A stretch of 64,000 nucleotides of DNA from Fasciola hepatica (lineage: Eukaryota > Platyhelminthes > Trematoda > Plagiorchiida > Fasciolidae). Under the pieces are notes generated by a model, which was not told where the DNA came from, made no database searches, and saw nothing but the letters and a program-made list of their open reading frames with translations. Where the stretch lies: contig CANUEZ040000168.1 of the NCBI GenBank assembly GCA_948099385.1, positions 8,521,001-8,585,000 on the forward strand, read 5' to 3'. Numbering within the stretch: the stretch's first letter is position 1; the number at the start of each line of letters is the position of its first letter. The position numbers were made by a program, and so were the translations under genes. Of the stretch, positions 12,290 through 24,812 are shown piece by piece.

Positions 12290-15200
12290 AACTGCCTACC
12301 ACTACTAGATAATGGAAGGAAGTGACTAAAAAATAAAAGATGAGAGAAAAAAGATAGAAGGTTGGGTTTGACTCTCAAAAATGGACATAAGATGGGGGAA
12401 ATTCCGTCAGAGGTATTAAAACATATTTTTGAAGACGTTTTCAAGCGAAAATTTTGGGCTAAATAATTGAAATTGTAAAATGAAGGTACAGGAAACATTC
12501 AGTCAAAACCAAAATGAAACGAGGTATTTCCGCCATTTTGGAACTCGCGTCAATTCCATTTTCAAGGCCTTCGGTAGTGATTTAGCAATAAAAGCTATTG
12601 CTCCAACAACATCTATGGAATTTATGAAGGGAGACCAGCTCAGGTACACATGTGCTCAACTGTCAACATCTAACGGTCAATCACTACCTTTTTGATCAAT
12701 ACTTTGATGCGTGTGATTCACCGTCTGGAGTAGACAAGCCTCAGACCCTCAAAGACGAACTCGAAATCCAAAGATACATCAACTCAAATAGAACGGTCGA
12801 AGCACTTTATAAGATAGGCAGAAGTTAACTTCCGCGAAAGCCATCAGGTCGGAATACATTGTTGAATGAAACAGTGTGTAGGCTAAACTTTACTCGTCCG
12901 GACTGCGTTGTTAATCTTCTTCGATCGGTATATCCGCGTGATTTAAGTAGGACAATTTCTTTGCTTTGAGATCAGATACACTTTCGGGTGTGACGAGCCG
13001 TATTACTGAAGCCACATATTGTATAATTAATTTATATCAGTATCTTTCCAATTTGTTTCTGTACACGAATGCCTCACAGCTTTTTCACACAAAGGTTTCG
13101 GGCTCGTTTCTAAGTTGTCCGGTTTGGTGCTTGTGCACGAAGCTTATGATTGTTCCGTTTTACTATAGGAAAGCCACAAAAGCTAAAAGAGATAAAGCAC
13201 TAACTAAGTTTCATTACTCGAAACAGTTTCGCGTATCTCGCGGTGATCGGTAGTTACCACTGTGCGATTATTTTCTAACTTTGGAAGATTTATATTTTAC
13301 TTTGTGTCGCCATGACAGACGTTACTAAAGACGGAATGATTGATCTAAACATGCAGCTGTCTCTGTGGAGAATAGAGGGCAATCTGTATAAAGTCCCTAC
13401 TTTCGTGGAAATGTTCTGTTTTGCGTGTGAAGAAAATAACGAAGGCTACGATTTCTTCTCCGATGCTGAAAATTATCAACCAGACATAATCCTTTAATTA
13501 AGCATAAATCTGTTACAAAATCACAACACAATTCTATCTGCCCACTACAATCTATTTACTAACAAAATGATACCGGAAATGGGCATATTCAGGTTCACAT
13601 GCAGTCTTTCGGGGACGCGAGTGGCGGTCTAACGAAGAAGTCTCTTTTATCTAATGATCCTTGTGACGAACTTCCGTTAGTCGCTGAGATTTGCGTAACA
13701 CAACCCGAAAAATCCAAAAGCCCCATTGTGGTTTTCCATATAGTTCTTTATAAACCATTGTAAATGTTACACGGAAACTGTACTAACCTGAACGGTAACG
13801 GCTCCATGAATATGAGTCAGCCAGGTGTAACTAAACTCCAGATAGCCCGAGGTTCAAGCGGTCAAATCAACGAAATGTCAAGGGAAAACGTGAGTCAAAG
13901 ATCAGTCAACACTCGCTGAAGGTCAGTGTTTGGTGTCCGGTTCGACAATTGAGCAGGTGTGACACAAAGCATTATTGGGAAGTATAGAAATTTATGGTTG
14001 GGGTAAGAGGTTCAGGTCGGTCTAAAGCTAGAGCATCAAGTTCGTCTGTTCTGTCGATTGCACTCCTAATCAGTACTTCAGCTTCAATTTCTCAAAAGCG
14101 TTTGTTTTATATTTCAAATGAACAAGGTTGATCACGAAATAAGATTTGGTAAATTTTTGCGCATTAGGTGTACATACATGCACGCATGCATTCAGCACCT
14201 GTTAGACTTCTTCATTAGTCTATGGTCAGTTCAGACGAGGCTGCTAATGAAGAAATATACAGAACTAAATATCGACTACAGGGTACCAGGTGGCAAATGT
14301 TGTAACGGGACTTGTCACATGAAACTCGAAAGCCAAAAAATGTCACTGTGTGTCTGGTATTCAGTCTCCGTACTTAACTACTAGTGATGGTGGAAAAAAT
14401 CTCACATTCAATTTTAATAAAATGTGTAGGGGATTCAATGCACAGTTTCATAAGAAGTTCAAGTCTATTCAACTTGGAGCTTTCATTATGAATAAAGAAA
14501 AACTATATGACTTATCCGTATGCTGAACTGAATGGATTCAGTCCGACATTTGGGGGTTGACTGTGGTGGAATGCGGGGGAACGGTTATTGAGGTTGTGAA
14601 GCACAAAAAGTTCGACAAATCAAAAACAACACATCAGTAAATTTGAATTATTCCAAACTTGAAGCAATGCAGTCAGCATACCTAGGGAATACATGAGATG
14701 AATATGGATTTTAATAGGACCGTTAAAATTTGATACGATGCTCCCTCCTTAGAGTGAACTTCGTCCGAACCAAACAAATGTTGGTCGTCCCTCTAAGGTG
14801 TTTCCTCCTGGGATTGACGTTCAGAAAATTGGACAAAACAAGGTCAAAACACAGAATCAATTTATCAGCACCTGAAAAATTTAAAAATGGTTCAGCTGAA
14901 ATAGGACGCGAAATAAACTTCCGGTAGTACTTCAGTTTTATGACAAAGGAACCCACTGGTAACTGTTCCATGCTTTGATGTCTCCTGCCTTGAATTTTTG
15001 TCGAAAGCCCCACATATTACTTTTTACGATCCAGCTGTATGTTCAACTGGCTTCGAATTATCGATCAGCCTCATGATATGCAAAAAATGTTCTTCAAACT
15101 ATAATCTTTGCCCATCCTAGAAAAGCCTTCCGGCCGGTTTGGTAAAACTGCTAAGGCCTCAAGGTTGAAGAGTCGTTAGCCAATATAACGGGGCTGTTAG

Positions 15201-15380
15201 AATTTGTACAATCAGCCACGGTTCGCGTGAAAATCACCGTGCTCCGTGTGACGAGCCACTTCCATTGCCTTCCGTTGTAGCAACAATTCTGTTAGCTAAT
15301 TCACTGTGGTGGATGCTATGTGCTACTGAAATTTGGCGGGTACACTGTGATCCATATGCAGAAAGTCGAAAATCCTGCTG
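12290..15380. other. unassigned non-coding sequence
   Basis: No gene was supported. Short plus-strand frames at 12,480-12,695, 12,966-13,253, 13,312-13,497 and 14,118-14,384 carry no recognised domain. The frame at 13,312 starts with a good ATG and is acidic, but it has no neighbouring exon that I can identify. Confidence 0.4.
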
Positions 15381-15383
15381 CGT

Positions 15384-15467
15384 GACCTCGTAGCTCAGCT
15401 GGTAGAGCACTCGCCGTACTTAGGCGAGGGTGGTGACCGTGCGTGGGTTCGAATCCCACCGAGGCCA
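15384..15467 (+). mobile_element. well-preserved tRNA-like element (SINE head, family E)
   Basis: The sequence folds as a tRNA. The 7-bp acceptor stem (gacctcg with cgaggcc) has one A-C mismatch. The D-arm is gctc/gagc, and the 6-bp anticodon stem (ctcgcc/ggcgag) carries a 7-base loop gtactta. The variable region is long (ggtggtgaccgtgc, able to form a small ggt/acc hairpin), and the T-arm gtgggttcgaatcccac is perfect. The apparent anticodon is ACT at 15,418-15,420, next to an atypical T at position 37. The discriminator base is A. A long variable arm would suit a serine-type tRNA. However, the odd anticodon loop and a damaged copy at 39,629 point to a repeat family rather than a working tRNA gene. 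Confidence 0.65.
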
Positions 15468-15696
15468 GGGACTTTTCACACTTGGATCACCTCAAAACAT
15501 TATCAAAATCTCCAACCATTAATACATAATAAATTCTGTTACCGGCAAATGATTCCGAAGAGCAGAAAGAACCTACTCATACGGTGTTTTACAATACTAA
15601 TATTTTTTATACTCTCCTTTTATTTAATATGCAATTAAGAACAATGATTCAGGAATAAAGCCGTGGTCAGTGAAAAGCTGCAAATGAGAAGTGAAC

Positions 15697-15785
15697 CGAC
15701 GGTGGTGGGAATTTAACCCGGGTCTATATTTTCCGAAGTTCACAATGATAACCGTCTGACCGTCGCCGGACATCAACGAGCCAGC
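15697..15785 (-). mobile_element. tRNA-derived SINE, family C, copy 2
   Basis: On the minus strand it reads ccggcgacggtcagacggtt (box A region) and then acccgggttaaattccc (box B). It shares ggtcagac(g/a)gttatca with the copy at 32,970-33,060. Confidence 0.6.
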
Positions 15786-15789
15786 TGAG

Positions 15790-17735
15790 AATTTTCGCTG
15801 GCTTGAAGTCCCTTCATTCCATGACGATTTATGGGCTCTTCCGAGTTCTGCTGCAGTGGTGCGAAAGTCCCGTTGACTGGATTTATTAAACCCAACAGGC
15901 TTCTAGACTATGAGATCAGATGCTAAAAGTACATTTGTAAAATCCAATAACACAAGTGGTAATGGCTGTCGCTCGAAGGTGGTATTTGCTCTTGAGAGGT
16001 TTCAGTGATAAAATCAATCGGGGTGGGGACAATATCTTCGACCTGAGGGGGTGACCGCTTTTCCGAGGTAAGCTTTAGGGAGGGGAGCCCTGTACTTGTT
16101 CATGGCGAGGAATGGAAGCTCTGGTACGTGCTTCCCAACGAAACACGGGTTTCCGAGAACCCTCCGCGAAATTTTGTTTCTACTGAACAGCAAAAGAACT
16201 GAAGTTTCTGGCGAGTATCGCGAGCAGTGATTTTCTCGTGTCCCCACTTGGGCCTCCACCTGATCAACTTTCTGCAGCAAAACAAAGTAGTATTTAATTA
16301 GTTGATTAGACAGTAAAAAATTTGACTCGTCCATAGAATGATTCACCGGACAATTTCATAGTTCATTTTACCAGTGTAAACATGGCTGGTTGGTCGGCAT
16401 CATTATTCATTTAGTCCCCAGTAGAACCCAAACTGAATGACATTGGGTGACCGTCATCTTCCATAATTTTATCAGCTTGCAATTTATACGTTTATTTTTT
16501 CTAGTTTGAAAGATGTTTGATTATACGTATTACAGAATTCTGCCACGGAAGTCGAGGGACTTAGTGAATCGTGGTGATCATTATTGTATTTGGAATTATC
16601 AAATCAAACCGTCGTTCGGAATTGGCTTGTCAATCAAAACGTATCAACCTACGCTAAATTTGCATATTAGCAACCCGTCAAGCATAATGACTAACCTCCA
16701 TGATCGACATCTCCGTGGCAGTTTATTTAGAACGGAGATACTATCTCCCGTAATGTTTGCATCAATCATGTATTTCCAGTCCATTCAGATGGCTAACTGA
16801 TCAACGTGTGGGACTCAACTGTAAGTATGCTTGGTTCGAGAATGATGACACCGTCGAACATACGACTGACTGGGAGAAAACACGTATCTAGAACCACTAA
16901 TCCAACTGTAAGTATCTTCCTTGAAATCCCAGTAATACAACAGAATTTAACATGCACAGCACTAACCCAGATGAACAGAGTGATTGATCATCAATCGATA
17001 GCTCGTTTGTCAGCGTCGCCGTGGAAGCTGGTGTCAACTGAAACTTGAATGCTTTGCGATCACAGATGTTTCCTCATGAGTACAATCTTTGGTCATCAAT
17101 CACAACTAGGTAACGATTGATTCTTGGTACATCGGTTTCGTAATTATTGACCTGTCTAAAGTCTACAAAGTAGAAAAATTAAATTAAAGTTTGTAATTGT
17201 ATTTCTCTTTTCAATTCCACTTTTTCGCCTCGTTCTCTCTTTTTTAGAAATTCGATTGAAGGCAGAATAAAATAAGGGTTTCTAATTAGCGGCAGTACTG
17301 GATGTCCTCCCCTCGCCATAGTGTGTTTCACGAAAGTTCATGAAAGTTTATTTTCTGTCAATATTGGACAGACGAATCGAAATTGTTTGTCCCGAAACAC
17401 ATCACAGGGAAACGTCTGTCGACGGGTAACAAAGACGATGAATTTTCAATTTATTTCGGATAGAAGAATTATCCAGAGAGAAGATTTCATCAGTTTAATT
17501 TATCAGTTGAACGGTTTTTGCGCATGAGGAAAAAAACCCGTCAGATCCCTTGTGAGTGCTCATAAAGCCAAAATTACGCAATGATAAATTTCATACCGAG
17601 CATTCCGCCTTCCGATGAACTGTGAAAAAACTTGGCCAAAACGATCTACAGTGTTTCCCGTAGTTTATAAAATGAGAAATACGGCAAGAGATTCTAAATT
17701 GAGTGCAAAAATAGTGGCGCACTTATCATAACCTG
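15790..17735. other. unassigned non-coding sequence
   Basis: Open frames at 16,014-16,346 (minus) and 16,513-17,048 (plus, two abutting frames) show no known domain. Nothing else was seen. Confidence 0.4.
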
Positions 17736-17736
17736 A

Positions 17737-17796
17737 ATTTATTATTATTAATAATAATAATAATAATATTATCATTATTATTAATATTATTATTAG
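17737..17796. repeat. palindromic ATT/AAT trinucleotide repeat
   Basis: About 60 bases of att and aat units change orientation several times (tattatta, then aataataa, then attattaat). The tract is therefore self-complementary and could fold into hairpins. Confidence 0.85.
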
Positions 17797-17799
17797 GCA

Positions 17800-20700
17800 C
17801 GAAACAAGTCACCGTCAGCAAAATCGACGAAGTTCGACAATCTTCTTTACTTAACAGTTTTTTTCAGAATCATATAATATTCTCTCCTGCGTATTGGTTC
17901 GTTCGTTTTCCTCAAGGAATCATAGCTAACTGATAGTGGCTGACTTTCACCCTGCAGACGTTGCTAGACTTCATTTATTCAAATGCTTTTTCAAATGACT
18001 GCCATTTTTCGACTAGGAAGGTATCACGAGATTTTTTGTTTTACAACATCAGTAGCTAAATTCATGATTTTCAGCACAAACTCAAAATGGAGAGATGAAA
18101 TCTAAAAGTCGAAGTTTGATCAGCCTCTTCGGAAGAAAGAGTTTTCCATGGGGGGTGACCATGTCCGGAGCGGACCAAATCGATTCGGATCGATTCCAAC
18201 AAGCACGCAAACACTTACGTACTGTACGGTTTTAAATGCAATTTCTTTTTGCGGCCTACTCTAAAAGGTGCGTCGGAAAAATGTATGTCTGTTCGTAGAG
18301 TTGAACTATTGAATCTAGTGCATCCATGATCTGAAAAATTATCCCTATTTGCAATCGGTTTTTCCAGGCTACGACAAATTGTCTTGGACAGATTGACAGT
18401 TGAGTGAACTTGGTGGTGCGCAACAATGTTCATTCAAAGATATATACGGACGCATATTTTCGACGTGCTGAACTCCCTAAAACACGTCGAAAACCCCTAG
18501 TTATTCAGTCAAACTGCCACAGCAGAATTATTGAAGAAATAACTGGAGAATAACTGTCTTTCTTAATCATCATCAATTCCAAACGACCAATGCTTTTTGT
18601 GTGAGACAAGAGCTTCGTCAAGCGTTGTTCTGCATTTTTTGTGCTTCGGTAGTAGGAACCATGTTTGATGAGAAATAATTCATATGCGGTTTTCAGCACT
18701 GGAATGCGGTCATGATGGCTGAGTTTCAAAATTGTCCATTTATCAATAGTAGTAATGCCATCATTTGGTAGACGTACTGTCTAATTTTCACGGAACTATA
18801 ATTGCTACACCGATCAGTGGACGACTGTTCACGAGGCTGCTAATTGCTTAAGGAGGCAATTAGTTTTGAGGTGAATACTTACACTCCTAAGAAATTGGAT
18901 CAAAGGGACATATGCCGAAAATGTATTTTATTTTAGCCACAGAATAAATAAACTATTCGAACTGAACACCCGTTTCTAGAATCGATATCACCACAAGTGG
19001 ATCGAACGTTCATAATTTTATTTTGATCTAGTCAGTTCTTCGGGTGTATGTGCAATGTCCAGATGCGTCTACTGAGAATGCCTGCCAGCTGGGCGAATTC
19101 ACTTTGCGTGTGGGTTTCATTAAAGGTATTATGCTTTTTCGTAATAACAGATGTTTCACTTCTCGAATCTCCAAGCTAAATTTTGATAATATTTATTCTA
19201 CCGAGGCAATGATTCAATGGTAAAACCATCTTTTAGACATAAAATTCTGTTTGATGCCTGATAGCGCATCTGGTGAAATTCACAGCTTCAGCTGAGAAAT
19301 TGAACACGAATGAGGCTGCGAACAGCGTCTGTCACGGTGCTGCCAAATATTGGTAGGGACTAAAATTCAAACAGAACGGTGTGTGGCACGCCAAACAGAA
19401 TTTCTTGTTGCTGTCACGAAACAAAGTCTATCCAAATACAAATTGAGCTTACCATCTTTTTAATTCGCGTGTCTGGAAGTTTGTCAGTTGAAACTTCAGA
19501 AATAGATGAAAATCATTATAAGTTGAAACCGCTTCTCCACCAGATCTCACCTGTTCGTAACTTTTCTTCTTTCTGTCTTTCGGACAGAAAGAGTGAGAAC
19601 GGTTTTCGTTCTCCTAGCTCTGGGGTTTAGCAAGTTGGTATTGGTTTGTTCAACAGGAGGGTCACACCAAATAACACCAACGTTCAATTCCACTTTTATT
19701 CATCAGATCTTGCTCTATTTGGTACGCAACGTTCGCACTGAGAAGTGCTGATAGAAATTTTCGGTGGCGTACTGAAATTTTGCTGATAAGCTGCTGATTG
19801 ACTACGTCTAATTTGTAGGAAACTCGAAAGGTTTTGGACACATTTGGGTCCGAGTTTTCCTCCTCTGTCGGTGGTTACGATGACATCGATTCGGGCAAGT
19901 CAGACGGAGTTGCGTCAGTTTCACGAGCATCGTCGGTCAGGATTAGCTAACTTAAATAATCACGCAACAACTGAACCGCAGTGCGTAGGCGGGAGTGTGA
20001 TGGACAGGGGGTTGCTTCGGTCACTACGTTGATAATGAGTCATGGACGCTGACGACTGACGCGAGTAATGGAGTGGTTCACACGGGTTGGGACACACCTG
20101 AAAAGCAACGTAAATCTAGTGCACTGGTCTTGAGTCACGCATGCCCAAATGGGATTCTCATGAGGCGAAATTTTGGATCGTGCACTTCCCACGTAATCCT
20201 TTTGTCTTTTATTTTCAAAATTGCCTCACATGCTCATGGTTATGCTTGATAAACTAGTACGCGGCACACAGTTTTCAATTACATAAACGGTTAAATTTTG
20301 TCCCAATTTTTAGAGGTACATCTTGACCGGGTTGAATTGAATACCATAGTGTAATAACATGTTGCTGAAGTAACCAATGAAAATCTAACATAGGTTATCG
20401 AGAGGGAAATCACTGAAATTTTAAGTTCAGTGCATCTTTGAAAAGCACGCTTTGCCTCCCGAGTGTTTCGTCAACAATATGGCGGCTTACGGCCTGACCA
20501 CAACACAACCTCCCCCCCCTCCCCCGCCACCCCCTTCCCCGAAAGAAAGACCACCGTCCATATTGATACGTATTCCTCCATCACACAACGCAGGAAGACT
20601 CCGTTCCCCAGGGACACACCTCGGGCAGGCCATTTTACGGTGCATCTGCCGACCAAACAGCGCCTCAAAAAATGTAACACGTCGGGGCTTTGCTTGACAT

Positions 20701-21815
20701 TTTTGGCACCCAATCCAAGACCGACGGAAATGACAGAGCCTTGAGGATAGACCTGGTGCGGTGGTCTGCGAGCACTCTACTAAAAGCATTTTGGAAATGG
20801 CCTGCTCGATGTGTGGACCCTGGGAATTGAGTGCTCTTGTGCTGGATGATGGCGGCGTATTTACCACTGCGGGCAGTTTTCTTTCGTAAAGGCCTAAGCT
20901 GGATGAGGCGTTCAAGTTTTACTCCGATTAGAGTCATACAAAAGCCGCAACACAATTCGGATATCAGAAAGCGAATACGTCTCGGATACCGTACATCATC
21001 ACTCAAATTATGACAACCAAAATCATGGAATTTGAACAGCTTAACCATAAAAATAGTTCCCTAACTAATTTTTCCCCATAGCAATGTAATGGTTTTCCTT
21101 GAGGTGGTCCCGTATCTTTCCTCTTTTCCTCCTGTTTTGCAAACACACCGAGAGAACGAATTTTTCAGAATCGCTTTGCTCCTTTAGCTGAACTTGCAAA
21201 TTTCCACCGAAGTGAACTATTGAGCTTGACTTCCGCTCGGCTATGAGTGACTGCTCATCCATTTGTCTGTTCTCCACGACCAACAGGTGGTGATAATTGC
21301 TCGTTTGTATCGTCATTTTTATGACAGTAATGGATGCGATAATCCCCTGCTGGTATCTCAAAATGGGTTACACCGTGCTCTGACAGGTCGGTTTAACCGC
21401 TGGCTTGGTAAATACAAATTTATGCAAAAAAAAAAAACTAGCAGACATTTGCTCCACTCGATGGGTTTGGAATTATCGGCAACCGTACGTATCCATCCTG
21501 TTTAACCTGGGTCCCTCACAACCACCCTGCATGCCGGATCGCAAGGTCCCCGACTTGGTCCTATGACTGTCTGGACTATCGGCTGACGGTTTACGTGCCT
21601 TCTGTTGAATATCATTGTACGTTTTCAACCGCTATTTGCACCTAAAATAGTCTAAACGTCATCCGTTCAGTTGGAGACATCAGCTGTTTTTCAGGTACCC
21701 ATTTTTTATTGCCCACGCACGTTTTTTTCCTAAATACGACCAGAAATTCTCCAGTATGCACTTGAGGCTTAATTGAAAAACTTGGGGAAACAACGATGCA
21801 GGGCTTTTCTCGGTC
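17800..21815. other. unassigned sequence with a CpG-richer patch
   Basis: Most of the interval shows nothing identifiable. The stretch 20,450-20,930 is richer in G+C. It carries a 142-codon minus-strand frame (20,487-20,915) whose C-terminus is a poly-glycine run. That run is translated from the pyrimidine tract at 20,511-20,540 and is likely spurious. A promoter-like or CpG-rich element is possible but not shown. Confidence 0.35.
20509..20541. repeat. C-rich polypyrimidine tract
   Basis: An almost uninterrupted run of C with single t and g interruptions (cctccccccc, then tcccccgcc). The complementary strand has G-runs able in principle to form a quadruplex. Confidence 0.8.
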
Positions 21816-21820
21816 GGTTG

Positions 21821-22003
21821 CCCTTCGGACTCCACTTTTCACGGATGAACCTCAAGTCATCCGACCAGCTCTGCACCGGGAAGCACCAGAATCGAGTTTT
21901 GCTCTTGTGAGTGCTCCTCAGTTGTTTCATATACTCAGCCTCACACGGTGTTTGAACCTGGGTCTTTCCACCTCGAAGACATGTGTGTTCCCACTGCGTC
22001 TTG
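21821..22003 (-). mobile_element. tRNA-derived SINE, family D, copy 1 (left arm of pair 1)
   Basis: On the minus strand it reads from a degenerate box A (gacgcagtgggaacacac) through ttcgaggtggaaagaccc and a box-B-like aggttcaaacacc. The tail follows with the family hallmark tggtgcttcc, then tggtcggatgac, then gtggagtccgaagg. It faces copy 2 head to head across about 115 bp. Confidence 0.75.
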
Positions 22004-22117
22004 GATTTAACGCTTGAAGCTAAAGGTACGATGACCGTGTCTCTCTGTGAAACTGTCGGGTACTACTGGTTGTCGTAAAGGACAATATATCAACAAACTC
22101 AACCCTATAGCTCGAAT

Positions 22118-22318
22118 CAGATAGGACGGTAACTGAGTGGAACAGCGATAATACACATGCCTTCCAGATGAAAAGACCCAAGGTCAGATCTTCGACGCGG
22201 TGGTGGATATGCACCGCTGATGAGTGCTAACAAGACCAGAACGGCAGTCTGATGCTTCCGAGTGCAGGTTTGACCGGACGATCGGAGGTTTGCGCGTTAA
22301 AGGTGGAGTCCAAATAAC
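22118..22318 (+). mobile_element. tRNA-derived SINE, family D, copy 2 (right arm of pair 1)
   Basis: It starts after an aggacgg motif shared with other D copies. A worn head follows (actgagtggaacagcgataa, then cacatgccttccag). The tail carries gtggatatgcaccgctgatg, gatgcttccgagtgcaggtt and ggtggagtccaaa. It is the inverted partner of 21,821-22,003. Confidence 0.75.
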
Positions 22319-22319
22319 A

Positions 22320-23732
22320 GGCAATACCCAGTCCCATGCAGCCCCCAAAAGTAATTGTGATATATATATACTAATATGTAAGAGTTACCAAGTGATAGTT
22401 CTCGTACGAGGTCAAACTGGAAACAAAGTTCAAGTTTATGTGATTGTGCTACGTAAAATTTCATTCGTTCCCAGAGTAATTCATTGCTGACGAGTTGTTT
22501 CTGGAGACACGAAGGAGTATAAACGTTCTGGAATCATCATTATACCAGAAAAGGGGTTTACAAACAGCTACGGGAAACGTGTCCATTCAATTTATCGTCC
22601 ATCATACAAACCGAATCCATCGCGCTAGATGCTCAAAAAGTCCTGCTGCTAAAGCCATGACCTACGGACATCACAATCAGAATAGATAAGCTGCTTTGAT
22701 CAAACAAGGTTCAGCAGAAAATGTACACTGAAGCGGTTTCTTTAGCGTTACGTAGTATGGTGCATTGTAAGGGTTTCTGACAAGAATAGAACAATTTTGG
22801 CACGATAAGCTTTGTTACCATTCTCGTTTCTAACTCTTCCGTATCGAGACTTTGATTTATAAAAGACCATAAACTAACGTAGTTTTGCGACGGTTTTGTT
22901 ATTTTATATAGTTATTTTTCGCAATATGCTTCCCTTACAAAACGGACTTAAATTTTTTTAAAAGCTCAGTTCATCTTATGCTTGACCATCTGTTTCGATT
23001 GATGCTCGTTTAATTTAGGACCACAAATTCGTAGCGTGCTAGTGAAGTCGACGCGTCCTGGACGATTTATTCGGAAAGAGTGTTCTTTCATAAAACCACT
23101 GCTCGTAAACTCGTAACATCGACACAAAGAGTTCAGAATCAGTCTGATTTAGTTCCGTCTGCCACTCCGAGGCATAGAACTCTGACTAATTTGATTCGAA
23201 TACGTTTATTTTCAAAGCAAAAATTCTTTCGCGTCTATTCACTGAAAAGCAGTGCGTTAAGAATGTATTTCCATATCGACTGGAGTTGGATCTCTATAGC
23301 AGTCATAAATTTCTAGCCAAAAAAATGTTTTATAGGTCCTCCTTTGTGTGTTTCTAAACTGTTCTGAATAATAATGTGGCTTCAATGTGGCTTCAATTAC
23401 AACCAGTATATCTAAGGGCAGCCGCGATGAAACTTTCAAAAAATCACACAATAACACTTTTTATTGTAAAATTACCTTGAGAAAGGTTACCCACAGTAAC
23501 CGAAACGATAGCGTATTACATCTACCAAGAACTCTGTATCATTAACATTACAACTTTCACAATATCATTCTCACTTTAGAAAAGTCGTTAGGAACTTTCA
23601 AATCCACACTTTGATCACATTGGTTCGTTTTCTGTGTAACGAAGCATCCTGTGGTGATAACCTTTAGATGTGAACTGAAAACCATGCAGTACCCCTCATA
23701 CAGCTGCATACAACTAACCTACATGGTGTAAT

Positions 23733-23735
<3 letters not shown>
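22320..23735. other. unassigned non-coding sequence
   Basis: Nothing recognised apart from a short ta run near 22,362-22,370 and a local duplication of atgtggcttca near 23,376-23,396. Confidence 0.45.

Positions 23736-23771
<36 letters not shown>
23736..23771. repeat. GT dinucleotide microsatellite
   Basis: About 17 uninterrupted gt units. It abuts the degenerate family B element starting at 23,780. Confidence 0.95.
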
Positions 23772-23772
<1 letters not shown>

Positions 23773-23779
23773 CTCAAAA

Positions 23780-23850
23780 CCATCAGAACTACGGGTTCGA
23801 GTCTCTATGAGGATTCGGTGGATAGACACCATCTATCATTCCTATCAAGT
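23780..23850 (+). mobile_element. degenerate tRNA-derived SINE, family B
   Basis: The segment gggttcgagtctc, then ttcggtggatagacacc, then attcctatcaag follows the same order as the intact B copy at 62,408-62,465 (gttcgagtcccc, ctcggtggatgtgcac, gattcccaacaag). The head upstream of box B is lost or replaced by the GT run. Confidence 0.5.
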
Positions 23851-24057
23851 TAGATAAAGTAGCTGTAGACAGAAATTCAACTGATTGTTCATCATACATG
23901 GGGAATCATTACCAAACTGTATTATCTAAAACTGCAATTCCAGTTGAATCGTAAGGGGCATGCACGGACAGAGAGTCCATTTTCAGAAACACATGGTCGT
24001 CGGCTAACACGGCTAATGTTCAAAAATAGGATACATGATCCAAAGCTTTGGTATTCC

Positions 24058-24396
24058 CTATGAGTAGTATGATATTGTACCTGCGTGACAGGATAGAATT
24101 TTCAGGGAAGCACACTACCGGTTTCGCGGTTGTTACTGCCCATTAGGTATGCGTACCCGGTACTCGTTTGTCCGGTCATTCCTATACTTGAGCACTCCAC
24201 CGCTGGTTTACAGCTGCGTACGATTCAAATGAGATTACAGATGTGAACCAACTGTGGAGTGCTCAAATATAGAGATGACTGGGCAGAATAGTACAGGGAA
24301 AACATACTTGATGAGTGGCAAGAATCGCGAAATCGGTTCTGTGTTTCCGAGGTTGTCTTGTTTTGTCACTCAGATACAATACCACACTACTCATAG
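24058..24396. repeat. palindromic foldback element, family G, copy 1
   Basis: This is a long imperfect palindrome. The left end ctatgagtagtatgatattg is matched in reverse by caataccacactactcatag at the right end. Further in, caccggtttcgcggttgtta-type sequence on the left matches the complement of aatcgcgaaatcggttc on the right. Near the centre, gagcactccaccgctggttt pairs with aaccaactgtggagtgctc, leaving a loop of about 30 bases around 24,212-24,242. A diverged, non-palindromic relative lies at 47,017-47,260. No tRNA-like head or transposase was seen, so a MITE-like or foldback element is the likeliest class. Confidence 0.8.
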
Positions 24397-24765
24397 CGAA
24401 CATCTCATTTAATATCATACGGATCATATTGGGACCCAAAACACCCTTTTATTACTTAAACAATAAAGTCCGCACAATCAAGTTGAAAGACGATAATATA
24501 TGGACAGTAAAACAAAACCATCACTCAATTTTCCACTGATGTCTTCATTTTTGACCTTTGGGTCAATCAAGCCGTTTCAAATGTAGCCAAACAAAAATCA
24601 TGATAAATACGCCAGGCCTCGCAACAAAAATACTTTTTCATTCCCATGATCGCTCAACTTTTACTCCACGTGTTTACGATTCAAGCCCAGTGTGGTCGAG
24701 CCTAAACCACCATCCCATGTTCAAACGGCCGTCTGGGGGTAGATCTGTGGCCGTTTGCAAGCCGT

Positions 24766-24766
<1 letters not shown>

Positions 24767-24807
<41 letters not shown>
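24767..24807. repeat. CA dinucleotide microsatellite
   Basis: About 20 uninterrupted ca units. The His-Thr frame across it is a by-product. Confidence 0.95.

Positions 24808-24809
<2 letters not shown>

Positions 24810-24812
<3 letters not shown>

Noticed and set aside
20487..20915. 142-codon minus-strand frame ending in poly-glycine
   Set aside because: The glycine run comes from a pyrimidine tract; no domain was recognised.
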